The notes under the pieces: generated by a model
Seen by the model: only the letters and a program-made list of their open reading frames with translations
Told to the model about the DNA's origin: nothing
Databases searched by the model: none
Position numbers and translations under genes: made by a program
NCBI GenBank assembly: GCA_964516055.1
Contig: CAZEYK010000058.1
Location: forward strand, 1-5,937
Source of the DNA: JABIEQ01 sp964516055
GTDB lineage: Bacteria > Patescibacteriota > Patescibacteriia > Magasanikbacterales > UBA922
DNA: 5,937 nt
Direction of reading: 5' to 3'
Part shown: in pieces, positions 5,921-5,937 of the stretch
How the letters are laid out: every line of letters begins with the position of its first letter
How positions within the stretch are numbered: position 1 is the first letter of the stretch

Positions 5921-5937
5921 TTTCCCTGCGTAAACAA

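Overview
The window holds four genes, all on the minus strand. Three of them form a tight restriction-modification (R-M) operon that fills about 5.2 kb (703-5920). Read in the direction of transcription, from the right edge leftwards, the order is: a beta-class adenine DNA methyltransferase of the type III Mod kind; a small zinc-ribbon protein with a C-terminal DUF4145/HEPN-like helical region; and a type III Res protein with a superfamily 2 helicase motor and a C-terminal PD-(D/E)XK nuclease. Only two bases separate each stop codon from the next start, and both junctions read TAATTATG. The three proteins are therefore almost certainly made together. Mod would protect the host DNA and, with Res, recognise the target site. 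Res would hydrolyse ATP and cut unmodified DNA. The middle protein is the non-standard part, since classical type III systems have only mod and res.

Downstream of res, an 80-base gap with a short GC-rich stretch leads to a separate small gene (203-622) for a VOC-fold (glyoxalase/bleomycin-resistance-like) protein. It has its own plausible promoter, which places the transcription start at or next to its ATG (a candidate leaderless mRNA). From base 202 to the left edge lies GC-rich (60% G+C by direct count of bases 1-200), repetitive, apparently non-coding DNA with eight TTCG tetramers between 69 and 179 and two short direct-repeat pairs.

Base composition changes sharply. The R-M operon is AT-rich (one 60-base line counted at about 32% G+C; most of the operon looks mid-30s to 40%). 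The VOC gene is about 45-52% in counted lines and the left edge about 60%. This fits an R-M island acquired by horizontal transfer into a more GC-rich chromosome. Three of the four starts have no recognisable Shine-Dalgarno sequence and the fourth only a poorly spaced AGGG. The host is bacterial in gene content, but nothing here fixes the phylum. A candidate-phylum (Patescibacteria-like) or other SD-poor bacterium would fit, but that is a weak inference.

The biology resembles a known R-M theme. The part that may be less described is the stand-alone zinc-ribbon plus DUF4145 protein sandwiched between mod and res.
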